NCBI GenBank assembly: GCA_948517135.1
Contig: CAORJJ010000040.1
Coordinates: 1-18,739 of the forward strand
DNA from: an uncultured Clostridia bacterium
GTDB taxonomy: Bacteria; Bacillota; Clostridia; TANB77; CAG-508
Direction of reading: 5' to 3'
Length of the DNA: 18,739 bases
The translations under genes and the position numbers were made by a program. Under the pieces are notes generated by a model, which saw nothing but the letters and a program-made list of their open reading frames with translations, ran no database searches and was not told where the DNA came from. Positions 1 to 6,064 of the stretch are shown piece after piece. Every line of letters begins with the position of its first letter. Position 1 is the stretch's first letter.

Positions 1-1457
1 CCAGTTTTTGAAAGTTGCTCAATTATTTTTTCTTTAGAAATTGGTTTATTTAAAGCTAACTCAGGAACTATTGTAGAAGTTATAGAATATTCTAAACCAC
101 TATAAAATCCCTCATTAGACCATATTTTAAAGGAAATTGGAGTATTTTTCTTTAAAATAATTTCTCCATTTAGTTTTACTTTTCTAAAGTTTTTATCTTC
201 TTTGAAAGTAGGAGAGATTAATTTATTCAATTTTGCAGTTTCAATTCTATAAACCTTTGAACCAACAGAAATTTTACCTTTCATACGACCAATTTTTGCA
301 GTAATACCTTTTTCTAAAGTTTCAAAGTTTTTATTATCAATCATAAGTTCAGAAATTGTATAACTTTCATTATTTATAGAAATTTTATCTCCAATAGATA
401 ATGTGTTTTCCAATTTAATTTTTAGGTGTCCTTTATTTTCATTTATATGTGAAATTGTTCCAATATAAAATCCCATATTATTTGGTTTTTCTTTGAAAAC
501 TAAGTCTTTATTAGGAGAAGGTTTAAAATGTCCAGTAGAAAATCCACCTCTATTAAAAACTTGGGTAAGTTCTTCTTTATCAGTAAGACCTGTATCAAAA
601 TTTTTTTCATTTAATTTATTTTGAATCATATTTTTTAAAGTGATATTGTCTAAATGAATATTTTGTAATACTAAATCAATATATTTTCTGTATATTTTTG
701 TAACAACACCAACATAGTAAGGTGTTTTCATACGACCTTCTATTTTAAAAGAATCGATGCCTAGTTTTATAAGTTCAGGCAAAAATTCTAAAGCACAATT
801 GTCACGAGGGCTCATTAAATAACCTTTATCAAGTATTTTTTCATTTTCTATTAATTCATAAGGTAATCTACACGGTTGAGCACATAAGCCACGATTTCCA
901 GAACGACCACCAATTGTACTAGATAATAAACATTGACCAGAATATGAAATACAAAGCGCTCCATGAATAAAAACTTCAAGCTCAGTAGAAGTGTTTTCTC
1001 GTATATGTTTTATTTCATTTAATGATAATTCTCTTGATAAAACAACTCGAGAAAAACCAAAATTTTCTAATTGTTTAACACCATCCAAATTATGAACAGT
1101 CATTTGAGTACTAGCATGTAATGGAATTTCAGGATAGTTTTCTAAAAGGTATGTTGCTAGTCCTAAATCTTGAACGATTATTGCATCTACGCCTAAGTTA
1201 TAAGCATTAACTGCAAGATTAACTGCATTTTCAAATTCATCATTTTTTATTAGTGTGTTTAGGGTTAAATGTACTGAAACATTTCTTAACTTTGCATATT
1301 TAATTGCTTCTAATAATTCTTCATTTCCAAAATTAGTTGCTCTTGCACGTGCATTAAAAGAAGATGCTCCAAGATAAACACTATTAGCACCATTTTGTAC
1401 AGCTGATTTTAGGCATTCAAAATCTCCTACTGGAGATAAAAGTTCTGGTTTGTTCAT
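1..1457 (-). CDS. U32 family peptidase-like protein (DUF3656 type), partial at 3' end
   Basis: The reading frame is open from the ATG at 1457-1455 to the left edge, giving 485 complete codons and no stop, so the C-terminus is outside the window. The protein begins with a PELLSPVGD-type segment, as U32 proteins do. Residues 161-179 fit the U32 signature E-x-F-x2-G-A-L-C-x4-G-x-C-x-L-S exactly, and further cysteines follow in a GLCAQPC segment. The stretch after it (SPRDNCALEFLPEL, then KIEGRMK) is also typical. Length beyond 450 residues with extra C-terminal sequence suggests the U32 plus DUF3656 architecture. Characterised relatives include RlhA (23S rRNA C2501 hydroxylation) and TrhP/YegQ (tRNA U34 hydroxylation); older annotations say collagenase-like protease. 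I infer an RNA-hydroxylation role rather than proteolysis, without proof. AGAGGA at 1468-1473 (read on the minus strand) is the ribosome binding site and supports this start. Confidence 0.88.
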   Translation of the reverse strand, partial: MNKPELLSPVGDFECLKSAVQNGANSVYLGASSFNARARATNFGNEELLEAIKYAKLRNVSVHLTLNTLIKNDEFENAVNLAVNAYNLGVDAIIVQDLGLATYLLENYPEIPLHASTQMTVHNLDGVKQLENFGFSRVVLSRELSLNEIKHIRENTSTELEVFIHGALCISYSGQCLLSSTIGGRSGNRGLCAQPCRLPYELIENEKILDKGYLMSPRDNCALEFLPELIKLGIDSFKIEGRMKTPYYVGVVTKIYRKYIDLVLQNIHLDNITLKNMIQNKLNEKNFDTGLTDKEELTQVFNRGGFSTGHFKPSPNKDLVFKEKPNNMGFYIGTISHINENKGHLKIKLENTLSIGDKISINNESYTISELMIDNKNFETLEKGITAKIGRMKGKISVGSKVYRIETAKLNKLISPTFKEDKNFRKVKLNGEIILKKNTPISFKIWSNEGFYSGLEYSITSTIVPELALNKPISKEKIIEQLSKT

Positions 1458-1491
1458 AAATAAATATTCCTCTCAATTTTACATAATATGA

Positions 1492-1520
1492 ATTATAACA
1501 TATTAGAAAGTAAAGTTCAA
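1492..1520 (-). promoter_or_regulatory. sigma-A-type promoter for the U32 gene
   Basis: On the minus strand there is TTGAAC (1520-1515), a 17-base spacer and a perfect TATAAT (1497-1492). The start codon lies about 35 bases beyond the -10 box, leaving a short 5' leader that contains the AGAGGA ribosome binding site. Confidence 0.8.
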
Positions 1521-1590
1521 ACAAATTATTGTTTGAGTGAGTATTGTTTTTTAGATTATTAATATCAAATGTATTATTCATATACAGTTC

Positions 1591-1724
1591 CTTGTTCAAG
1601 CAATTCTCATAGAAGTTCTAAATGAATTTTGTGGCCCCCTTTCAAGAACAAGCTTGAACTATTTCCACAAAATTTTATTAAGAACTTCTACTTTAAAATA
1701 TGGCGGATTACCGAGAACTTTGAA
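1591..1724. ncRNA. candidate structured RNA: long rod-like hairpin with internal loops
   Basis: The 444-base gap between the U32 and ftsH-like start codons contains nested inverted repeats. TTCAA (1595-1599) pairs with TTGAA (1720-1724), and TTCTC (1604-1608) with GAGAA (1713-1717). AGAAGTTCT (1611-1619) pairs with AGAACTTCT (1681-1689), and AATTTTGTGG (1625-1634) with CCACAAAATT (1665-1674). TTCAAG (1641-1646) pairs with CTTGAA (1653-1658) around a six-base loop. An asymmetric internal loop at 1690-1712 contains GGCGG and CC. The overall rod and the TTCAAG/CTTGAA tip recall 6S RNA, and the GGCGG...GAGAA part resembles my memory of the 3' side of 6S, but it is shorter than usual 6S RNA. The strand is uncertain: I see only a weak TATTAT (1572-1577) without a good -35 on the plus strand, and no T-tract terminator on either side. 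No SRP domain IV or T-box motif is present. Confidence 0.45.
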
Positions 1725-1795
1725 TGAAGAAAATATATTATTAAAATATAGAGCATATAATTAAAATTTACTTACGCAAATAATAATTTTAATCA

Positions 1796-1824
1796 TTGAT
1801 AATTATGTAAATTTGTGATAAAAT
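1796..1824 (+). promoter_or_regulatory. extended -10 promoter for the ftsH-like gene
   Basis: TTGATA (1796-1801), a 17-base spacer, then TAAAAT (1819-1824) preceded by TGA, which gives an extended -10. Transcription would start near 1831. That places an upstream in-frame GTG (1815) inside the promoter and fixes the gene start downstream, at 1902. Confidence 0.8.
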
Positions 1825-1901
1825 ATAGCGCGAAACTAAATAATTTTATAGAAGATGACTTCATTTTCTATAAAGAAATTAACTCAAGAAAGGAAATGAA
1901 T

Positions 1902-3641
1902 ATGAACAAAAATACTGGCAATGGTTCTAATGGTAATCGGAAACTTTTAATTTATCTTATTCTTTTTACCTTATTATTAACACTTATAAGGCTAGGAGGA
2001 AAAACGATTAAAGAAGATGAGATGCGGATTAGCTATGATGAACTAATCACTGAGGTTAAAGACCAACAAGTTGAGAGTATTACTGCATATGAATCTACGT
2101 TAAACATTGATATTGTTATGAAAAACGAAGAGGAAAAAATATCAGCAATACCAGGACTAACAGAACTTGCAGAATTTCTTAGAATAGAACAGGAAAATGG
2201 AAATCAAATTAAGTTTGAGGTTAAAGCTTCATCAAAGGCTTCAAGTTTGGTTGTGCAACTATTGACATTATCGATATACATCGGATTTCTTACTTACATG
2301 ATAAGAAAGATGAATGGTGGTAGTGATTATACAATAAAACCTGTAACTTCTAAAGTAAGGTTCTCAGATGTGGCTGGGATTGATGAAGAAAAAGAACAGC
2401 TTGAAGAAGTTGTAACTTTCTTAAAAAATCCTGAAAAGTATACCAAAATAGGTGCAAAAATTCCTAAAGGTATTCTTTTAAATGGTGATCCTGGTACTGG
2501 AAAAACCTTGCTTGCAAAAGCGATTGCTGGAGAAGCTGGAGTACCATTTTTTCAAGCAAATGGTTCAAGCTTTGAAGAAAAGTTTGTTGGTGTAGGAGCT
2601 TCAAGAATTAGGAAGTTGTTCACAGAAGCAAAGAAAGTTGCACCCTGCATTGTGTTTATTGATGAAATTGATTCAGTAGCACAAAACAGATACAGTGGAC
2701 ATTCATATAGTGAACAAACTTTGAATCAGTTATTGGCTGAGATGGATGGCTTTAGCACAAATCAGAAGGTTATAGTAATTGCCGCTACAAACCATATGGA
2801 TGTTTTGGATCCTGCAATAATTCGTCCAGGACGTTTTGATAGGCATGTGTTTATTCCAATGCCTGATGTTGTTGCACGAGAAAAAATTCTAAGGATTCAT
2901 GCAAGAGACAAGAAGATATCTGATAATGTATTATTGACAGATATTGCCAAAAGAACAGTAGGTTTTTCTGGTGCTGACCTTGAGAATCTCTTAAATGAAG
3001 CAGCGATTTATTCTGTTAATAATCATAAACAGTATATTTCGTCAGAAGATATTGATGAGGCAATTGCGAGGGTATTGGTTGGGCTTAAGAAAAAGAATTC
3101 TGCTATTACACCTGAAGAAAAATGGCTTACTGCAGTACATGAGGCAGGACATGCTGTTGTATCAGAAGTTGTAAGACCAAATGTAATAAATTTTGGGATT
3201 TCAATTGTTCCAAGAGGACATGCAGGTGGATATAATGTTTTTGATGAATCTGGACATAAGTATGCCAAAAAGTCAGATTTACTTGTTCAAATGCAAGTTT
3301 TATATGGTGGAAGAGTTGCTGAAGAAATTATACTTGGTGATATTTCTAGTGGTGCTTCAAATGATCTTGAGAAAGCAAGTCAGATTGCTCATAGAATGGT
3401 TACCAGATTTTCTATGAATGGAAGTTTGCTAACTAAGATTGGATCAGAATCTGAATATAATCAAAGGATTGATATTAGAAGCATTGAGGAAGCAGAAAAA
3501 ATTTGCAAAGAAAACTACGAAATTGCAAGAAGAACAGTTGATGCTCATAAAAAACAGGTTATAAGCTTAGCTAGGTTGCTTTATGAAAAAGAGTATCTTT
3601 CTCAGGAGGAAATAAACGCATTCATTTTGGAAAATTTCTAA
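1902..3641 (+). CDS. FtsH-like membrane-bound ATP-dependent zinc metalloprotease (paralog)
   Basis: A 579-residue AAA+ protease of the FtsH family, which extracts and degrades membrane and cytosolic proteins as a hexamer. Two transmembrane segments (about residues 14-32 and 114-134) flank a short extracytoplasmic domain. The AAA+ module has Walker A GDPGTGKT (195-202, with D in place of the usual P), Walker B ending FIDEID (252-257) and an RPGRFDR arginine-finger region (308-314). The zinc site is HEAGH (413-417), with D488 in SNDLEKAS as the likely third ligand. The pore loop reads FEEKFVG (224-230) instead of the usual FVEMFVG, keeping the pore Phe at 228. The start at 1902 follows AAGGAA with a short spacer and lies after the promoter; an in-frame GTG 29 codons upstream is rejected. 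The gene stands alone, with its own promoter and terminator. Base composition looks less AT-rich than its neighbours (22 G/C in 2461-2520 against 15 in nusA 4561-4620). It may be an accessory FtsH rather than the housekeeping copy. Confidence 0.9.
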   Translation: MNKNTGNGSNGNRKLLIYLILFTLLLTLIRLGGKTIKEDEMRISYDELITEVKDQQVESITAYESTLNIDIVMKNEEEKISAIPGLTELAEFLRIEQENGNQIKFEVKASSKASSLVVQLLTLSIYIGFLTYMIRKMNGGSDYTIKPVTSKVRFSDVAGIDEEKEQLEEVVTFLKNPEKYTKIGAKIPKGILLNGDPGTGKTLLAKAIAGEAGVPFFQANGSSFEEKFVGVGASRIRKLFTEAKKVAPCIVFIDEIDSVAQNRYSGHSYSEQTLNQLLAEMDGFSTNQKVIVIAATNHMDVLDPAIIRPGRFDRHVFIPMPDVVAREKILRIHARDKKISDNVLLTDIAKRTVGFSGADLENLLNEAAIYSVNNHKQYISSEDIDEAIARVLVGLKKKNSAITPEEKWLTAVHEAGHAVVSEVVRPNVINFGISIVPRGHAGGYNVFDESGHKYAKKSDLLVQMQVLYGGRVAEEIILGDISSGASNDLEKASQIAHRMVTRFSMNGSLLTKIGSESEYNQRIDIRSIEEAEKICKENYEIARRTVDAHKKQVISLARLLYEKEYLSQEEINAFILENF

Positions 3642-3660
3642 AGTTAATCTCTTAAATAAA

Positions 3661-3698
3661 GGCAATATGTTCCCTGAATTGGGGCATATTGCTTTTTT
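3661..3698 (+). terminator. rho-independent terminator of the ftsH-like gene
   Basis: GCAATATG (3662-3669) pairs with CATATTGC (3685-3692), with an inner CCC/GGG pairing, followed directly by six Ts (3693-3698). It begins about 20 bases after the ftsH-like stop codon. Confidence 0.9.
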
Positions 3699-3741
3699 AT
3701 ATAAAATATCGAAAAAAGTCGAGCAAAAACTTAAAAAAAGC

Positions 3742-3770
3742 TTGCAATCATTGGAAAAAAATAGTATAAT
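3742..3770 (+). promoter_or_regulatory. sigma-A-type promoter of the rimP-nusA-infB operon
   Basis: TTGCAA (3742-3747), a 17-base spacer and a perfect TATAAT (3765-3770). The predicted start near 3777 leaves a leader of about 68 nt before rimP. I see no comparable promoter between the genes of the operon. Confidence 0.85.
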
Positions 3771-3795
3771 AATAATGTCTTAATAAATGTGCTAG

Positions 3796-3820
3796 AAGAG
3801 TGGGAACTAATCCCACTCTT
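3796..3820 (+). promoter_or_regulatory. leader hairpin upstream of rimP, possible NusA-dependent attenuator
   Basis: AAGAGTGGGA (3796-3805) pairs perfectly over 10 bp with TCCCACTCTT (3811-3820) around the loop ACTAA. Only a short, interrupted run of Ts follows, so it would be a weak intrinsic terminator. In Bacillus subtilis the nusA operon is autoregulated by NusA-dependent termination in its leader. The position and form here fit such an element, but that role is inferred. Confidence 0.6.
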
Positions 3821-3844
3821 TACTAATGTTTTGGAGGTGAAATT

Positions 3845-4309
3845 TTGGCATCTGGTAATATTGAAAATAAAGTAGAAATACTTTTAGAGCCTATTATAAA
3901 AAATTTAGGTTATGATTTATATGATGTTAAGTATGAAAAAGAAGGAAAAGATTATTATTTAAGAATAATAATTGATAAACCTGAAGGAATTGATATTAAT
4001 GATTGTGAAAATGTAAATAATAATATCAATGATATTTTAGATGAGGCAGATTATATAAAAGAACAATACTTTTTAGAAGTATCATCACCAGGAATTGAAA
4101 GAATTTTACGTAAAAGCAAACATTATAATGCTCAAATAGGAAAAGAAATATCAGTAAAGCTTTTTAAACCAATAGAAAAAAAGAAAGAATTTATAGGTAT
4201 TTTAGAGAACTTTAATGAAACAGATGGAATAACATTAAAAGTTGATAACACAACAATAAAAATAGATTTAAAAGATATAGCTGTTGCAAAAACTATATTT
4301 AATTGGTAG
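3845..4309 (+). CDS. rimP: Ribosome maturation factor RimP
   Basis: A 154-residue protein, the usual RimP length, which acts in maturation of the 30S ribosomal subunit. The N-terminal domain carries the family pattern (EPIIKNLGYDLYDVKYEKEG at about residues 16-35, then RIIIDKPEGIDINDCENVN). The conserved LEVSSPGIERILRK segment lies near the domain junction, and the C-terminal part is an SH3-like beta domain. The start codon is TTG, 7 bases after GGAGG; no ATG start is available that keeps the N-terminus. It is the first gene of the operon, and nusA follows 15 bases after its stop. Confidence 0.95.
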   Translation: MASGNIENKVEILLEPIIKNLGYDLYDVKYEKEGKDYYLRIIIDKPEGIDINDCENVNNNINDILDEADYIKEQYFLEVSSPGIERILRKSKHYNAQIGKEISVKLFKPIEKKKEFIGILENFNETDGITLKVDNTTIKIDLKDIAVAKTIFNW

Positions 4310-4324
4310 GAGGAATAAGAAAAA

Positions 4325-5467
4325 ATGAAAAACGTTGATGTTAAAGAATTTATTACAGCTTTAGATGAAGTAGAAAAAGAGAAAGGAATCAGTAAAGATT
4401 ATCTTGTAGAAGCTATTGAAGAAGCTTTAGTAAAAGCTTACAAACAAAATTATGATGCAGAAGAAAATGCTGATAATGTAAAAGTTACAATAGATAAAAT
4501 TACAGGTGAAATTCATGTATATTCTGCAAGAGAAGTAGTTCCAGAATTTCCAGTTCCAGAATTAGAAATCAGTTTAGAAGAAGCACAAAAAATTGATAAA
4601 AACTACAATGTTGGTGATATAGTAAATATCGAAGTTAAACCTAAAGACTTTGGAAGAATAGCAGCTCAAAAAGCAAAACAAGTTGTTGTGCAAAAAATAA
4701 GAGAAGCAGAAAAAGAAATGGTATATACAGAATTTAACGATAAAAAAGGTGAAATTGTTACAGGTTTAATTCAAAAAGCTGATGGAAAATTAGTTGTTTT
4801 AGATTTAGGAAAATTAGAAGGTGTTATGCCACTTAAAGAACAAATTCCAACAGAAGTTTATAGAGTAAATGATAAAATAAGAGGATATGTACTTCAAGTA
4901 GAAAAAGGTTTAAAAGGAACACCTCAAGTTATAGTATCAAGAAGTCATCCAGATTTTGTTAGAAAATTATTCGAATTTGAAATACCTGAAATATATGAAG
5001 GATTAATAGAAATTAAATCAGTATCTAGAGATCCAGGCTCAAGAAGTAAAGTGGCTGTATATTCTAGAGACGAAAATATAGATCCAGTTGGTTCTTGTGT
5101 TGGTCAAAAAGGTGTAAGAATTCAAAATATTATAAACGAATTAAATGGTGAAAAAATAGATGTTATTGAATGGAATGAAGATCCAGCAATTTATATTGCT
5201 GCTGCATTACTTCCAGCTCAAGTTATGGCTGTTGATGTTAGAGAAGAAGAAAAATTTGCACAAGTAATTGTTCCAGATGATCAATTATCTTTAGCAATAG
5301 GTAAAGCAGGACAAAATGCAAGACTTGCAGCAAGATTAACAGATTGGAAAATAGATATAAAATCAGAATCACAAATTAGAGAAATCTTATTAGCTGAGCA
5401 AAGAGATGAAGAAACAGAAGAAGTTGAATCTTCTGAAGATGTTATAGAAAATAATGATGAAGAATAA
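4325..5467 (+). CDS. nusA: Transcription termination/antitermination protein NusA
   Basis: A 380-residue protein, close to the short NusA of Bacillus, which lacks the C-terminal acidic repeats found in proteobacteria. It binds RNA polymerase and nascent RNA and modulates pausing, intrinsic termination and antitermination. The N-terminal polymerase-binding domain covers about residues 1-130. An S1 domain follows (from KKGEIVTG through VIVSRSHPDFV). KH1 contains GSCVGQKGVRI, and KH2 contains LSLAIGKAGQNARLAARLT. The last 25 or so residues are strongly acidic. It starts with ATG behind TAGGAGGA, which overlaps the rimP stop. Its own product may feed back on the leader hairpin upstream of rimP. 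Confidence 0.96.
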   Translation: MKNVDVKEFITALDEVEKEKGISKDYLVEAIEEALVKAYKQNYDAEENADNVKVTIDKITGEIHVYSAREVVPEFPVPELEISLEEAQKIDKNYNVGDIVNIEVKPKDFGRIAAQKAKQVVVQKIREAEKEMVYTEFNDKKGEIVTGLIQKADGKLVVLDLGKLEGVMPLKEQIPTEVYRVNDKIRGYVLQVEKGLKGTPQVIVSRSHPDFVRKLFEFEIPEIYEGLIEIKSVSRDPGSRSKVAVYSRDENIDPVGSCVGQKGVRIQNIINELNGEKIDVIEWNEDPAIYIAAALLPAQVMAVDVREEEKFAQVIVPDDQLSLAIGKAGQNARLAARLTDWKIDIKSESQIREILLAEQRDEETEEVESSEDVIENNDEE

Positions 5468-5483
5468 TTAGGAAGTGATTAAT

Positions 5484-5751
5484 TTGGTAAATAAAAAGAA
5501 ACCTGAAAGAACATGTATGGGATGCAATGAGCAGAAGGAAAAAAATAGTTTACTAAGAATTGTAAAATCAAAAGATGGAATAATTGAGGTAGACTTAACT
5601 CGGTAAAAAAAATGGAAGAGGAGCATATATTTGTAGAAACGAAGAATGCTTAAATAAAGTAATAAAAACCAAGAGACTAGAAAGAGTTTTAGATAAGGAA
5701 ATAAGCTCTGAAATTTATGAAAATATAAGAGGTGTAATTATTGGTAAATAA
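5484..5751 (+). pseudogene. ylxR: YlxR/RnpM (RNase P modulator family) with a +1 frameshift
   Basis: Read from the TTG at 5484, the frame gives 40 residues (CMGC at 11-14, then LLRIVKSKDGIIEVDLT) and ends at the TAA at 5604-5606. The rest of a normal YlxR continues without a break one base further on. From GGT at 5602 the frame encodes GKKNGRGAYIC, then NEECLNKVIKTKRLERVL, to TAA at 5749-5751. Removing one base from ACTCGGT (T5600 or C5601) restores the canonical DLTGKK-GRGAYIC join and a protein of about 88 residues, the usual family length. YlxR binds RNase P RNA in Bacillus (named RnpM there). Both halves look undegraded, so the lesion is either very recent or a sequence error. A true pseudogene is less certain than the shift itself. 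Its last 11 bases overlap rplGA. Confidence 0.85.
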
Positions 5752-6064
5752 AGTGTATGGTTTACTAGGAATTAGTGCTAAGGCAGGAAAGATAATAGCT
5801 GGAATGGATATTATTTTAGAAAACTTAGCTAAGAAAAAGGTAAAACTTGTTATTGTAGCAGAAGATGCTTCAGAAAAAACAATCAAAAATATAAGATATT
5901 ATTGTGAAAAAGAAAATGTTGAATTAATAATTTTTGGAAATATTTCAGAAAATAGTAAATCAATAGGAAAACATAATAAAGCAATTATAGGAATACTTGA
6001 TAAAAATTTAGCGAATAGCTTACAAAAAGTAATTCATGGAGGTGAAGAATTTGGAAAAAATTAA
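5741..6064 (+). CDS. rplGA: YlxQ, L7Ae-family ribosomal protein-like RNA-binding protein
   Basis: A 107-residue protein of the L7Ae/L30e/Gadd45 family, whose members bind kink-turn RNA; the paralogs encoded in nusA-infB operons are called YlxQ or RplGA. The N-terminal GLLGISAKAGKIIAGMD segment and the LVIVAEDASEKTIKNI strand-helix are family hallmarks. The start is TTG at 5741, with AAGAGGTG six bases upstream. The GTG within that element is followed by a stop in frame, so TTG is the only sensible start. It overlaps the end of ylxR by 11 bases and the infB start by 14, consistent with translational coupling. The exact cellular target is not known from the sequence. Confidence 0.9.
   Translation: MVNKVYGLLGISAKAGKIIAGMDIILENLAKKKVKLVIVAEDASEKTIKNIRYYCEKENVELIIFGNISENSKSIGKHNKAIIGILDKNLANSLQKVIHGGEEFGKN
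6038..6045 (+). promoter_or_regulatory. Shine-Dalgarno sequence deciding the infB start
   Basis: GGAGGTGA ends five bases before TTG at 6051. The upstream in-frame ATG (6036) and GTG (6042) overlap this element and have no ribosome binding site of their own. I therefore place the infB start at 6051, within the end of rplGA. Confidence 0.75.

Noticed and set aside
1417..1599. 60-residue reading frame on the minus strand
   Set aside because: It overlaps the U32 start in another frame and runs through the U32 promoter; the composition is Asn-rich low complexity without family features.
1585..1740. SRP (4.5S-type) RNA or T-box leader
   Set aside because: The SRP domain IV GGAAGGAAGCAGCC-type motif is absent. 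The GGCGG...ACCG stretch does not match the T-box sequence, and no aminoacyl-tRNA synthetase or amino-acid gene follows.
1815..1901. N-terminal extension of the ftsH-like protein from a GTG at 1815
   Set aside because: The GTG lies within the promoter spacer (TTGATA 1796, TAAAAT 1819), has no ribosome binding site, and the ATG at 1902 has AAGGAA upstream.
3023..3417. Overlapping frames within the ftsH-like gene
   Set aside because: They lie wholly within conserved FtsH coding sequence in other frames and have no ribosome binding sites.
5598..5613. Programmed frameshifting in ylxR
   Set aside because: The shift site (ACT CGG TAA) gives poor re-pairing for either neighbouring tRNA in the +1 frame, and no Shine-Dalgarno-like stimulator is evident. 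Mutation or sequence error is simpler.
6036..6050. infB start at the ATG 6036
   Set aside because: This ATG overlaps the GGAGGTGA element and lacks its own ribosome binding site; the TTG at 6051 has ideal spacing and gives the usual IF-2 N-terminus.
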